From Flammeovirgaceae bacterium UBA5867 (GTDB taxonomy: Bacteria > Bacteroidota > Bacteroidia > Cytophagales > Cyclobacteriaceae): DNA of 18,873 nt. The notes under the pieces are model-generated. The model ran no database searches. It saw only the letters and a program-made list of their open reading frames with translations, and had not been told where the DNA came from. A program made the translations under genes and the position numbers. Positions 6,810 through 14,354 of this stretch are shown here, piece by piece. The DNA lies in contig DJFR01000236.1 of the NCBI GenBank assembly GCA_002432545.1, forward strand, positions 15,847 through 34,719. Direction: 5' to 3'. Each line of letters starts with the position of its first letter. Position 1 is the stretch's first letter.

Positions 6810-7959
6810 ATTTCACCGGTACAATCTTCACCACCATTCCCGGGCTTTGCGTGGCGATATAGATGTATCCGTCCGGGCCCTGCTTTACCATGCGAACGCG
6901 ACCTACTTTCTCTAGAAGTCTTTCGTGTTTTACATATTTACCGTTATCAACTTCTACGCGCGATATATGTGTTTGCGCCAGTGCACCCACCAGGAAGTTA
7001 TTCTTCCAGTTCGGGTATATATCGCTGGTAACTTGCGCCATACCACAGGTAGCGATGGAAGGAACCCAATACCATACCGGTTGCTCCATACCATCTTTCT
7101 TGGTGATGTCGGTTATAGGCGTGCCGTCATAATTTATACCGTAGGTAATAATAGGCCAGCCGTAGTTTTTGCCGGCTTCAACTTTATTCAACTCATCGCC
7201 ACCTTTCGGACCATGCTCTACGTCCCATAGTTCACCCGTTGTAGTGTTGTATACCAGGCCTTGCGGATTACGATGTCCGTAGCTCCATATCTCTGGTTTA
7301 GCACCGGCTGTGTTTACAAATGGATTATCGGTCGGTACTGTTCCATCTTCATTGAGACGAAGAACTTTACCCAGGTGATTGCCGAGGTTCTGTGCATTCT
7401 CTTTGGTGCCACGTTCTCCGGAAGAGAAGAATATATGTCCCTTGCCATCAAACACAATACGAGAGCCAAAGTGTACTTCCGAATCAGTAAAAGGCTGTGC
7501 TGAAAACAACTCTTTGAATTCCGTAAACGCATTTCCGTTAAGTTTCATTCTGGCAATGGTAGTACCGCCACCACCTGCCCCCGGCTTGGCATAGCTCAGG
7601 TATATCCAGCCATTGGTTGCATAGTCGGGATGCAGCGCTATATCCAGCAAACCACCCTGACCATGATCGTAGACAGCCGGAACATTTTCAATTTTCTCAT
7701 CAAGCAGTTTGCCATCCTTTATAATTCTGATCTCACCTTTTTTCTCTGTCACCAGGATTCTTCCGTCTGGAAGAAACGCCATACCCCATGGGTTGTCCAA
7801 CTTATCTGTTAACGTATCAATTGTGAATTTTAATTTTTCAGATTCAATTACGCTACCGACTTTTGTTGTTGTCTCAGGTTGTTCTGTTCCGTGTTTTTCT
7901 GAACATGCCCCCACTGACAAAATCAGTAACGCATATACAAGTCCTCTTTTTAGGGTCAT
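6808..7959 (-). CDS. PQQ-dependent aldose (glucose/sorbosone) dehydrogenase, lipoprotein
   Basis: This 383-residue protein is of the soluble glucose dehydrogenase / aldose sugar dehydrogenase family. Its members use PQQ and calcium in a six-bladed beta-propeller to oxidise the C1 hydroxyl of aldoses to lactones. The N-terminus carries a lipobox (LSVGAC, lipidated Cys19), so it is anchored on the periplasmic side or outer membrane; the residues after the Cys are S-E-K. Family marks are NPWGMAFLPDG (56-66), the catalytic-type His99 in DHGQGGLLDIALHP, the arginine of YGHRNPQG (228-234), and HGPKGGDELN (249-258) in the calcium/PQQ region. No PQQ synthesis gene is in the window. The natural sugar is unknown. 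The gene is separated from its minus-strand neighbour upstream by a hairpin and 110 bp, so it probably has its own promoter. Confidence 0.93.
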   Translation of the reverse strand: MTLKRGLVYALLILSVGACSEKHGTEQPETTTKVGSVIESEKLKFTIDTLTDKLDNPWGMAFLPDGRILVTEKKGEIRIIKDGKLLDEKIENVPAVYDHGQGGLLDIALHPDYATNGWIYLSYAKPGAGGGGTTIARMKLNGNAFTEFKELFSAQPFTDSEVHFGSRIVFDGKGHIFFSSGERGTKENAQNLGNHLGKVLRLNEDGTVPTDNPFVNTAGAKPEIWSYGHRNPQGLVYNTTTGELWDVEHGPKGGDELNKVEAGKNYGWPIITYGINYDGTPITDITKKDGMEQPVWYWVPSIATCGMAQVTSDIYPNWKNNFLVGALAQTHISRVEVDNGKYVKHERLLEKVGRVRMVKQGPDGYIYIATQSPGMVVKIVPVK

Positions 7960-8010
7960 AGCTATGTGTTTGTATAGTATATATTTGGATTAAGGAGTGA
8001 AGATAACAGA

Positions 8011-8047
8011 AGTCGGTAAGGCACCAATGCTGCTTTACCGACTTTTT
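8011..8047. terminator. Intrinsic terminator hairpin behind the GDYXXLXY gene
   Basis: AGTCGGTAAGGCA (8011-8023) pairs with TGCTTTACCGACT (8031-8043) over 13 positions, one of them a G-U, around a 7-nt loop. The T run (8043-8047) is on the plus strand, although both flanking genes read minus. On the minus strand the stem is followed only by the weak U-rich sequence UUCUGUUAUCUUC. It most likely still ends the DUF2157/GDYXXLXY transcript. Confidence 0.65.
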
Positions 8048-8069
8048 GACGAAAGGAAGAGTTTACCTG

Positions 8070-8645
8070 TCAATCGGACAATTGCTCCTGATTAATCTCT
8101 GCTACGATATCCACAATACTGCGATCGTTGATCATAACATCTTTCAACGCAGCTTCTCCATCTTTTACACTTACAACAGCATAGGTAACTTGTGTTGAAT
8201 CAGCCTGCGATTTCCAGTATAATTTCTCTGCTTCAGCAGCTTTCGATTCTTCCAGGTAAAAACGCTCGAATGGATATTCGATCCACAATGTATAGGGTTC
8301 ATACGTTGTAACGGTCCCTATACGGGCTTTGATGTAGTCGGCATTCTGCGGCTCTTCAACTGAAACTCCACTGATACGTGCAAAACCTGCGGAATCCGTC
8401 AGCGACACATATACATCCTGTTGTCGTTCCCACTTCTTATAGTCACTTACTTCGTAACGGTTTGCCTCGAATGATAGTATTATATACTTACCTCGAAACG
8501 GATCGGCCGGATCGATCGGAGCAGTTTTAAATTTATATACTGTTCCTTCTTTCAGAAGCGTCTCCTGATCGAAGATCATCTTACCCGGAACATACCACTG
8601 CACCAGGCACATCAGTATAAATAATGGAAGTATAATCTTTTTCAT
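8070..8645 (-). CDS. GDYXXLXY domain-containing exported protein
   Basis: This 191-residue protein has an N-terminal hydrophobic segment (about 3-20) that acts as a signal peptide or membrane anchor. The rest should lie outside the cytoplasm. The segment DPADPFRGKYIILSFEANRY is the position of the family's name-giving motif, but it reads G-K-Y-I-I-L-S-F instead of G-D-Y-x-x-L-x-Y, so two of the named residues differ conservatively or otherwise. The assignment is supported by the gene order: it starts 4 nt after the stop of a DUF2157 membrane protein, its usual partner. The function of the pair is unknown; a membrane complex is the obvious guess. Confidence 0.82.
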   Translation of the reverse strand: MKKIILPLFILMCLVQWYVPGKMIFDQETLLKEGTVYKFKTAPIDPADPFRGKYIILSFEANRYEVSDYKKWERQQDVYVSLTDSAGFARISGVSVEEPQNADYIKARIGTVTTYEPYTLWIEYPFERFYLEESKAAEAEKLYWKSQADSTQVTYAVVSVKDGEAALKDVMINDRSIVDIVAEINQEQLSD

Positions 8646-8649
8646 GATG

Positions 8650-9939
8650 TTATGCTTTCAGTTCCTGTTTACGTTTTTTCACCATCCATATATTGGCTGC
8701 GAAGAACCCTGCTCCTACCAGCACGAAGAGTAAACCTCGCGCCACGAAACTCATATCCAGATCGAAGAAGCGACAGATGATTAATGCAGTAAGAATCAGC
8801 AACCCATAGTTTAACAGGCTCAACCTATTCTGTCGTGCACCATCACGAATGGTAAACACCCCGAAAGCAAACAACAGTGCATTGTCCAATACCCTGGCCA
8901 GTAACGGCAGTTGATAGCTTACAAGCATCAATATCAATACAACAATAAATCCATAGCTCTTGACATTGAGCGCTGCAAATGACTGTCGCATGCCAAGTAC
9001 GATAAGCAAAACGATGGCTATAGCAAAGGTGATCCAGTACGGGTATGCATGCAACAAATCAACATGATATATACTATCTTCGAATACTTCTTCCCAGAAC
9101 CATTCGAAGCTCAGGAAAAGCAATAAGGAAATCACCCCTAAACTTCCTACTACCAGGAGTCCATTCGAAATAAGCCTGCGTTCGCGGATCCTTTCAATTT
9201 GCCCGATGAGAATAAAAATGCAGAACACATTGATATATACTGCTACTGTTAACTCGTTCAGCATATTACCAAACATACCTAACACTGTTGTAACCGATAA
9301 CGCGATGAACCAGGAATGAAACGCAAAGAAATTACTATGAATTTTCCCGACATATAGCCTGTAATAGTGAGGGAGCATCAGCGCCAGCAACACCCAATAC
9401 CACCAGGCCGTTGTATACGGGTAATGAAAATAACTCAGCTCACAGGCATACCAGGTTATACCCAGTATATATAGCAGCGATGCCAGTGACGAGCGCAGCG
9501 TATAGATTACCGGCAAAGCGAGCACCATCCACAGAAATAAAAATCCATGCAGTGTGCCTTCAATATTATATACCTGGCTTACAATGGAAATACTGGCTGC
9601 GATCGCCAGGAAAAGAAATGTAGCGGCTCCTTCCCGCCACGCGGTGTTGTCAAACTTTTTGATCAACACAAACGCAGCAACAACCTGCCCGATCAAAAGC
9701 GGCAACAAGGCTATACCGAGCTTCGGTACTTTTCCAAGTGTATCCCAATTATGCGCAATAATGAGGATGATGCCCAGCCCTACGAGCAGGGCCCCGAGAA
9801 TTCCGAAGACTATAACCAAACGGTTTGGTACATGTTCTTCCTTCTGCTGATAGAAGGCCCTGATGTGTTGGGCAGTCTCTTCCGTTATAACGTTGGCCGC
9901 TATAAGTTCCGGCAGATCTTTCAGGATAGGTTTACTCAT
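8650..9939 (-). CDS. DUF2157 domain-containing multi-pass membrane protein
   Basis: This 429-residue protein has a soluble helical N-terminus (1-38, with a TAQHIRAFYQQ segment) followed by roughly 12 hydrophobic helices. The DUF2157 signature is clear: RLVIVFGILGALLVGLGIILI followed by AHNWD (62-66) and a LGKVPKLG loop. The C-terminus ends in a basic tail (KKRKQELKA), suggesting a cytoplasmic end. The biochemical role of the family is unknown. It is the first gene of a two-gene unit with the GDYXXLXY protein, and it lies only 70 bp behind the SMP-30-like gene on the same strand with no strong terminator between, so a four-gene transcript with the channel operon is possible. Confidence 0.9.
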   Translation of the reverse strand: MSKPILKDLPELIAANVITEETAQHIRAFYQQKEEHVPNRLVIVFGILGALLVGLGIILIIAHNWDTLGKVPKLGIALLPLLIGQVVAAFVLIKKFDNTAWREGAATFLFLAIAASISIVSQVYNIEGTLHGFLFLWMVLALPVIYTLRSSLASLLYILGITWYACELSYFHYPYTTAWWYWVLLALMLPHYYRLYVGKIHSNFFAFHSWFIALSVTTVLGMFGNMLNELTVAVYINVFCIFILIGQIERIRERRLISNGLLVVGSLGVISLLLFLSFEWFWEEVFEDSIYHVDLLHAYPYWITFAIAIVLLIVLGMRQSFAALNVKSYGFIVVLILMLVSYQLPLLARVLDNALLFAFGVFTIRDGARQNRLSLLNYGLLILTALIICRFFDLDMSFVARGLLFVLVGAGFFAANIWMVKKRKQELKA

Positions 9940-9961
9940 AGTAGTAAGAAGGGTATGAAGA

Positions 9962-9983
9962 CGAGGTATAGCTATACATCTCG
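9962..9983. promoter_or_regulatory. Small palindrome ahead of the DUF2157 gene
   Basis: GTATAGCTATAC (9966-9977) is a perfect 12-bp palindrome, flanked by CGAG (9962-9965) and CTCG (9980-9983). It lies in the 70-bp gap between two minus-strand genes, upstream of the DUF2157 start, and could be an operator. It also fits the general TATA richness of this DNA, so it may mean nothing. Confidence 0.35.
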
Positions 9984-10009
9984 CCTGGTGTTACTTTACA
10001 CAACAATAA

Positions 10010-10855
10010 TTACTTCTGAAACGAATATGCCGTTACACTGTTGCCAAAAAAGGTAGGTACGTAAAGAATTTTATTTTTGGCATCATATCCAACATCGGCC
10101 GTATTAAGCTTCTGATCTTTGGTATCGAGCAATTTTGAAGCTTTTCCGCTGGCATCCATAAAATATATTTCACCATGCCACGATGAAATAATAAACTCAT
10201 TTTTACCTACGGATACAATACCATCGCCACCAGTAGCAGCCGTGCCTACCTTGGTGAGTTGTTTGTTCCAGTCGAGCTTATAAAAATCGCCTGACTGAAA
10301 ATCAACAAAGTAAAGAGCATCTTTCTGCACAAGTACACCATTGGTACTTTTTATATCCGCATTCTCAAAGTAAATTTCTCCTTTACCATTGGCGAAGCGG
10401 TATATTTTTCCGCTGCGCGAATCAGAAGCATATACATTTCCTTTTTCATCGATGGAAATATCATTCAGAAAACGAGCACCGTCTATCTCCGTGAAAGTCG
10501 GCTTGCCGGAAGGTATATCTATGGTAACAATACGGCTCAGGTCTGCTACATATAAATTATTCTTATATACGCCCATACCTTTGGGCGCATTCAGTCCGGT
10601 TACCCATTGCAACGTTGTTACCTTTCCATCGGGAGTCATCTTTGAAATAAATCCCTTACCGTCTTTCTCATCTGATTTACCTTCGATATTGGCAACATAT
10701 AACACATTACTCTTTGCATCCAGGTACGTTGATTCCGGCACCCGAAACACGGTGTCTGTTTTCCATTTTAACGACAGGGTTTGTGCCTGTATACCAGCGG
10801 CAGCGACACTTACTAATACTGTAAATACAACTTTCAGGTTGATACAATTTTTCAT
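10010..10855 (-). CDS. Exported SMP-30/gluconolactonase-like six-bladed beta-propeller
   Basis: This 281-residue protein has a Sec signal peptide (1-24, IQA-Q) and repeated propeller strands of the type NVLYVAN, NNLYVADLSRI, GNVYASDSRSGKIYRF and DALYFVDFQSGDFYKL. The metal and substrate residues of SMP-30 lactonases have likely counterparts: E41 (VPEST), N131 (FLNDISID), N172 (STNGVLV) and D211 (GGDGI). A periplasmic lactone hydrolase is therefore plausible, and the family also contains non-enzymatic binding proteins. It follows the ligand-gated channel gene by 15 nt on the same strand, so the two are almost certainly cotranscribed. A physical or metabolic link to the channel (making, removing or binding its ligand) is inference. 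The exact substrate is unknown. Confidence 0.85.
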   Translation of the reverse strand: MKNCINLKVVFTVLVSVAAAGIQAQTLSLKWKTDTVFRVPESTYLDAKSNVLYVANIEGKSDEKDGKGFISKMTPDGKVTTLQWVTGLNAPKGMGVYKNNLYVADLSRIVTIDIPSGKPTFTEIDGARFLNDISIDEKGNVYASDSRSGKIYRFANGKGEIYFENADIKSTNGVLVQKDALYFVDFQSGDFYKLDWNKQLTKVGTAATGGDGIVSVGKNEFIISSWHGEIYFMDASGKASKLLDTKDQKLNTADVGYDAKNKILYVPTFFGNSVTAYSFQK

Positions 10856-10870
10856 AGGGGGCGTTTATTT

Positions 10871-11818
10871 TTAACGTAAGGCTATTATAACTGTGATCAA
10901 GTTCGCTAAAATATAGGATACTACTACTATCCGCGAACCAATTCTGTTAACACGCAACGCGCCTTCGGTACTTCCGCTATCATGAAACTTCAACGCAATG
11001 GCAGAAACAACCAACGTCATAAAAATGGCAAAGAAAGTAAAGGCGTGCAACGTATCTACCAAAGTAAACATGGAAGACTCCGGCAATACAGAATCAATGA
11101 TATACTTGTTACCTACCGCTGCAAACAAACCACCCACTGGCAATCCGAAGCGCGGCTCCAGTTCCGAAGGGTGTGGCGTAAAGCTTACAATGGCAATGAG
11201 AAATGCTATATACATACCAATAAAGATCTTCATAAATAATCCCCATGCATTGCGTTCTATATCCATTTCGATATTGAACGTAGAGAACACCTGCATCGGC
11301 ACCGATGAATCTCCAAAACCCGTTTCATAATCGTTGCTTTTACTCGCCACCTGAAAGTTTCGGATCGTCCAGCCATCAATCGCTTCCTTATCATCAAAAC
11401 GACTTCCGGCTATATCCGGCATAAAAACAAGACTGCGGTTATCGAACAACGCATTCTCGATCTGTACTTTCAGATGTTGGCGGTCGAACGGAAAATCCTG
11501 TACATCCCACTTCTCCTTCATGGTACATTTCATTTTCATGATTGCCCACGATTTACCATCCACGCTATCAATAATTATATCCGGTGGTTCTATCTCTTTT
11601 GCATTGGGAATATCGAGTTGTTTTGAAAAATCGAAGTCAGCATTATCATACACAAACCATAACCAGAAACGTATGGTATATTCTTTATCATGAAAGTTGA
11701 TGTCGTGTACGCTGATAACATAGGCACCAACTTTTACAGTATCGGGTACACGTTCAGTTTGAGCATACGCAGTGGCCAGCACGAGGGTCAGGCACAGTGT
11801 TAAAAAATACTTCGGCAT
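10871..11818 (-). CDS. Prokaryotic pentameric ligand-gated ion channel homologue (Cys-loop superfamily)
   Basis: This 315-residue protein has a signal peptide (1-19, TAYA-Q), an extracellular/periplasmic beta-sandwich ligand-binding domain (about 22-185) and four membrane helices (about 193-213, 224-244, 252-276, 293-313). The superfamily signature loop WDVQDFPFDRQHL (104-116) is plain, and the half-cystines of the eukaryotic Cys-loop are absent (E102 and L116 at those places), as in other bacterial members. The early strand VGAYVISVHDINFHDKEY resembles that of GLIC. M2 aligns without gaps to GLIC from E221 to P246, keeping an acid at each end (E221, D242) and the final Leu-Pro. The protein should sit in the inner membrane as a pentamer. 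Its ligand is unknown. It heads an apparent operon with the SMP-30-like protein and is divergent from the gene at 11930. Confidence 0.88.
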   Translation of the reverse strand: MPKYFLTLCLTLVLATAYAQTERVPDTVKVGAYVISVHDINFHDKEYTIRFWLWFVYDNADFDFSKQLDIPNAKEIEPPDIIIDSVDGKSWAIMKMKCTMKEKWDVQDFPFDRQHLKVQIENALFDNRSLVFMPDIAGSRFDDKEAIDGWTIRNFQVASKSNDYETGFGDSSVPMQVFSTFNIEMDIERNAWGLFMKIFIGMYIAFLIAIVSFTPHPSELEPRFGLPVGGLFAAVGNKYIIDSVLPESSMFTLVDTLHAFTFFAIFMTLVVSAIALKFHDSGSTEGALRVNRIGSRIVVVSYILANLITVIIALR

Positions 11819-11929
11819 GTAGAGCAGATCAGGGACCTAAAAGTAAATGTTTTACCCGTTTTAAAGAAGTTATGAAAGGCTCGGAACTTTGAAATTGCCG
11901 TGTTAATTTGTGCGCAAATTTAAACTGCT

Positions 11930-12373
11930 ATGTATACCGGATTATTACATACCCATTCTTCTATTCGCTATCTCGTGTTGCTATTGCTGATCGTGGTGAT
12001 CATCAAATCATTGATCGGCTTACTCAACAAAAAGCCTTTCGAAAAAGCAGACAACATGCTCAGTCTTTTCCTGCTCATTTTTACACACATTCAATTCCTG
12101 GCAGGTTTAGCACTATACTTCGTAAGTCCGTATGTACAATTTGGCGGGCAAACGATGAGCGATAAAATAACACGCTATTGGACAGTGGAACATATCACGG
12201 GTATGCTTATCGCAGTTGTGCTGATCACCATTGCACGTTCAACATCAAAACGCATGAGTGATCCTGTTGCCAAGCATAAACGTCTGTTCATCTTCAACAC
12301 GATCGCACTGATAATCATTATCGCTGTGGCACTGCAGGGTGGTCTCAAAATCATCGGCAGCGTACGAATGTAA
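11930..12373 (+). CDS. Small four-helix membrane protein ('cytochrome B' type of Bacteroidota)
   Basis: This 147-residue protein consists of four hydrophobic helices (about 12-31, 43-66, 86-102 and 119-142) and short basic loops. The start MYTGLLHTHSSIRYLVLLLL is typical of a Bacteroidota family often annotated 'cytochrome B'. Histidines H7, H9, H53, H88 and H116 lie near helix ends and could bind haem, but no haem-binding signature is proven. Its function is unknown. It is divergent from the channel gene across a 111-bp gap and is followed by a very strong terminator, so it forms its own transcription unit. No Shine-Dalgarno sequence precedes the ATG. Confidence 0.8.
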   Translation: MYTGLLHTHSSIRYLVLLLLIVVIIKSLIGLLNKKPFEKADNMLSLFLLIFTHIQFLAGLALYFVSPYVQFGGQTMSDKITRYWTVEHITGMLIAVVLITIARSTSKRMSDPVAKHKRLFIFNTIALIIIIAVALQGGLKIIGSVRM

Positions 12374-12427
12374 ATTCAATGTAAGTAATTACATATAAAG
12401 CTATAAAATAACGGTATGGCTATCGAC

Positions 12428-12453
12428 AAACCGGGCAATTGCCCGGTTTTTTT
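12428..12453 (+). terminator. Strong intrinsic terminator
   Basis: AAACCGGGCAA (12428-12438) and TTGCCCGGTTT (12439-12449) are perfect reverse complements, effectively an 8-9 bp GC-rich stem with a small loop, and the T run extends to 12453. It closes the small membrane protein gene and isolates it from the OmpA-family gene. Confidence 0.92.
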
Positions 12454-12515
12454 GTGTGTTACGATTGCTCTTATTGTCTTAACTTTACTCTGAATAACGT
12501 TAATAATTTACCTGC

Positions 12516-14279
12516 ATGAAAACCCCACTTTTACTATTTTTTACGCTGCTCACTTTTTGCGTACTCGGTCAGCCGGCTCAACAACCGATGGAACGCTATG
12601 AGCTTGTTAAAATGGACAAGAATGTAAACACGTTTCACCACGAAGCTGCTCCCGTAATTTCTCCGGATGGCAACACGCTTTACTTCTTTGTTCAGGATCA
12701 CCCGGAGAATACACAAGGTAAAGATGATACTCAAGATATCTGGGCATCGAAGAAAGATGCCAATGGTGTTTGGGGTAAAGCTGAGCACCTGCGCAATCCA
12801 TTCAACATTCACCGTTCCAACCAGGTGTTCACGGTATTTCCGGATGGAAGTCTTTTTATTAAAGGCGGAAGAACAAAAGGTGAAAAAGGATTTTCAATTG
12901 TCACCGGTACATCACTGCGTGAGCTTGATGTAAAAGATTTCAAGTCGATGAACCAGGGTCGCTTCTATGGTGCCAGTATGTCGGCAGATATGAAGCACAT
13001 GCTCATCTACTTCAGCGAAAAAGAAAATAGTCCGAACAGCGATCTCTATGCGAGTCATGTTCAGGCAAATGGTTCATGGTCAAAACCTGAGAAACTAAAA
13101 CTCAGCACAACGCTTGATGATGTTGGACCTTTTATAGGCCCCGATCAAAAAACATTATACTTCGCCAGCGCGAGACAATCCCCCGGCCGACAAGGTGGTG
13201 TAGATATATATAGAACTACACGCCTGGACGACACCTGGATGAACTGGTCAGAGCCTATCAACATGGGCAAACCTATAAACACGAGCGCCCTTGATTATTA
13301 CTTTACTATTGACAATGCAGGCAATGTATTTACAAGTCGCGCTAACAAAGCCATGGATGGCGCACAACTCGACCTATACCAGCTGGTGCCTAAAACTTTT
13401 AAAGTACAATTAACCGGTATAGTATTAAATGAAAAAACACAGGAGCCCCTGCAGGCAAATGTCGAGATAAAAGTAACCGATCGTGAGCCGGTTGCATTAC
13501 GTTCTAACACACAAGGTAAATTTGACAGCAAGGTACCAGAGATGCAGGCCTTTACGATTGCTGCACGTAACGAAGGTTTTATACCCAAAGAGCAGTCGTT
13601 CAAGTTACCCGTGCTCAAGAAAGACACAACAGTATATATTGAGATATTACTAAAACCGGTTGCTAAAAAATTACTGGTAAGTGGTAATGTATACGACAAG
13701 AAAACCGATAAGCTCGTTGCTGCGAAACTGGATATATCGTTGCGTAACGATCGCAAAACAAACTTCAAAGTAGATGCAGCCCGCGGCAGTTATGAAAAAG
13801 AAGTACCAAAGCTGGGCTGGTATATGATAACAGCTTCTGCTGAAGGTTATCTTAACGCAACCGACAGTGTGCAACTGGAAAGTGAAGAACTCTCTCCGGC
13901 TATCCGCGATATATATTTGTTACCAATCGAAATTGGTGTAACGGTACGATTGAAGAATATATACTTTGATTTCGACAAGACTACTTTAAAGAAAGAATCG
14001 TTTACAGAACTTAACAAAGTAGTAGAGTTCCTGAAACAGAACAGCACCGTAGAGATTGAAATTGCCGGTCACACCGATAACAAGGGTTCAGATGACTATA
14101 ACGCCAATCTTTCGCAAGGTCGTTCGCAGGCGGTGGTAGACTATATCATTAGCCAGGGGATTGAAAGTTCCCGTCTCACGGCTCACGGCTATGGCGAAAG
14201 CAAACCGATTGACACAAATGACACCGATGCAGGTCGCGCCAACAACAGACGTGTTGAGTTTACAGTAGTAAAGAAGTAA
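12516..14279 (+). CDS. OmpA-family protein with PD40 beta-propeller and carboxypeptidase-regulatory-like repeats
   Basis: This 587-residue exported protein has a signal peptide (1-18, VLG-Q). Residues 40-290 form a PD40/WD40-like propeller, with repeats of the form SPDGNTLYF, GPDQKTLYFASAR and SDLYASH. Two beta-sandwich repeats follow (about 295-380 and 385-470, with TGIVLNEKTQEPLQANVEI and SGNVYDKKTDKLVAAKLDI) of the carboxypeptidase-regulatory-like/PEGA sort. The C-terminal OmpA peptidoglycan-binding domain (481-585) is complete: IYFDFDKTTL, GHTDNKGSDDYN with D521, and NNRRVEF with R578/R579. The protein probably tethers the outer membrane or a surface complex to peptidoglycan. The layout resembles PorE-like proteins of the type IX secretion apparatus, but the TPR part is missing and no por/gld gene is near, so I do not assign it to that system. 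It has its own strong terminator. Confidence 0.93.
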   Translation: MKTPLLLFFTLLTFCVLGQPAQQPMERYELVKMDKNVNTFHHEAAPVISPDGNTLYFFVQDHPENTQGKDDTQDIWASKKDANGVWGKAEHLRNPFNIHRSNQVFTVFPDGSLFIKGGRTKGEKGFSIVTGTSLRELDVKDFKSMNQGRFYGASMSADMKHMLIYFSEKENSPNSDLYASHVQANGSWSKPEKLKLSTTLDDVGPFIGPDQKTLYFASARQSPGRQGGVDIYRTTRLDDTWMNWSEPINMGKPINTSALDYYFTIDNAGNVFTSRANKAMDGAQLDLYQLVPKTFKVQLTGIVLNEKTQEPLQANVEIKVTDREPVALRSNTQGKFDSKVPEMQAFTIAARNEGFIPKEQSFKLPVLKKDTTVYIEILLKPVAKKLLVSGNVYDKKTDKLVAAKLDISLRNDRKTNFKVDAARGSYEKEVPKLGWYMITASAEGYLNATDSVQLESEELSPAIRDIYLLPIEIGVTVRLKNIYFDFDKTTLKKESFTELNKVVEFLKQNSTVEIEIAGHTDNKGSDDYNANLSQGRSQAVVDYIISQGIESSRLTAHGYGESKPIDTNDTDAGRANNRRVEFTVVKK

Positions 14280-14305
14280 CTTAAAATATAGTATATAAAT
14301 ACAGG

Positions 14306-14335
14306 AAAAGCCGATCTGCTGATCGGCTTTTTTTT
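14306..14335. terminator. Bidirectional intrinsic terminator
   Basis: AAAAGCCGATC (14306-14316) and GATCGGCTTTT (14321-14331) are perfect complements around TGCT. T runs to 14335 on the plus strand, and four A on the left give four U on the minus strand. It serves both the OmpA-family gene and the convergent SnoaL-like gene. Confidence 0.93.
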
Positions 14336-14354
14336 GGTTTTACCAACTATATAT

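Noticed and set aside
6586..6915. 109-codon open frame in the gap after the aldo/keto reductase
   Set aside because: It runs through the inverted repeat and into the end of the minus-strand dehydrogenase gene; composition and lack of similarity argue against coding.
12516..14279. Assignment of the OmpA-family gene as porE of the type IX secretion system
   Set aside because: No TPR domain and no neighbouring por, gld or spr gene; domain order alone is not enough.
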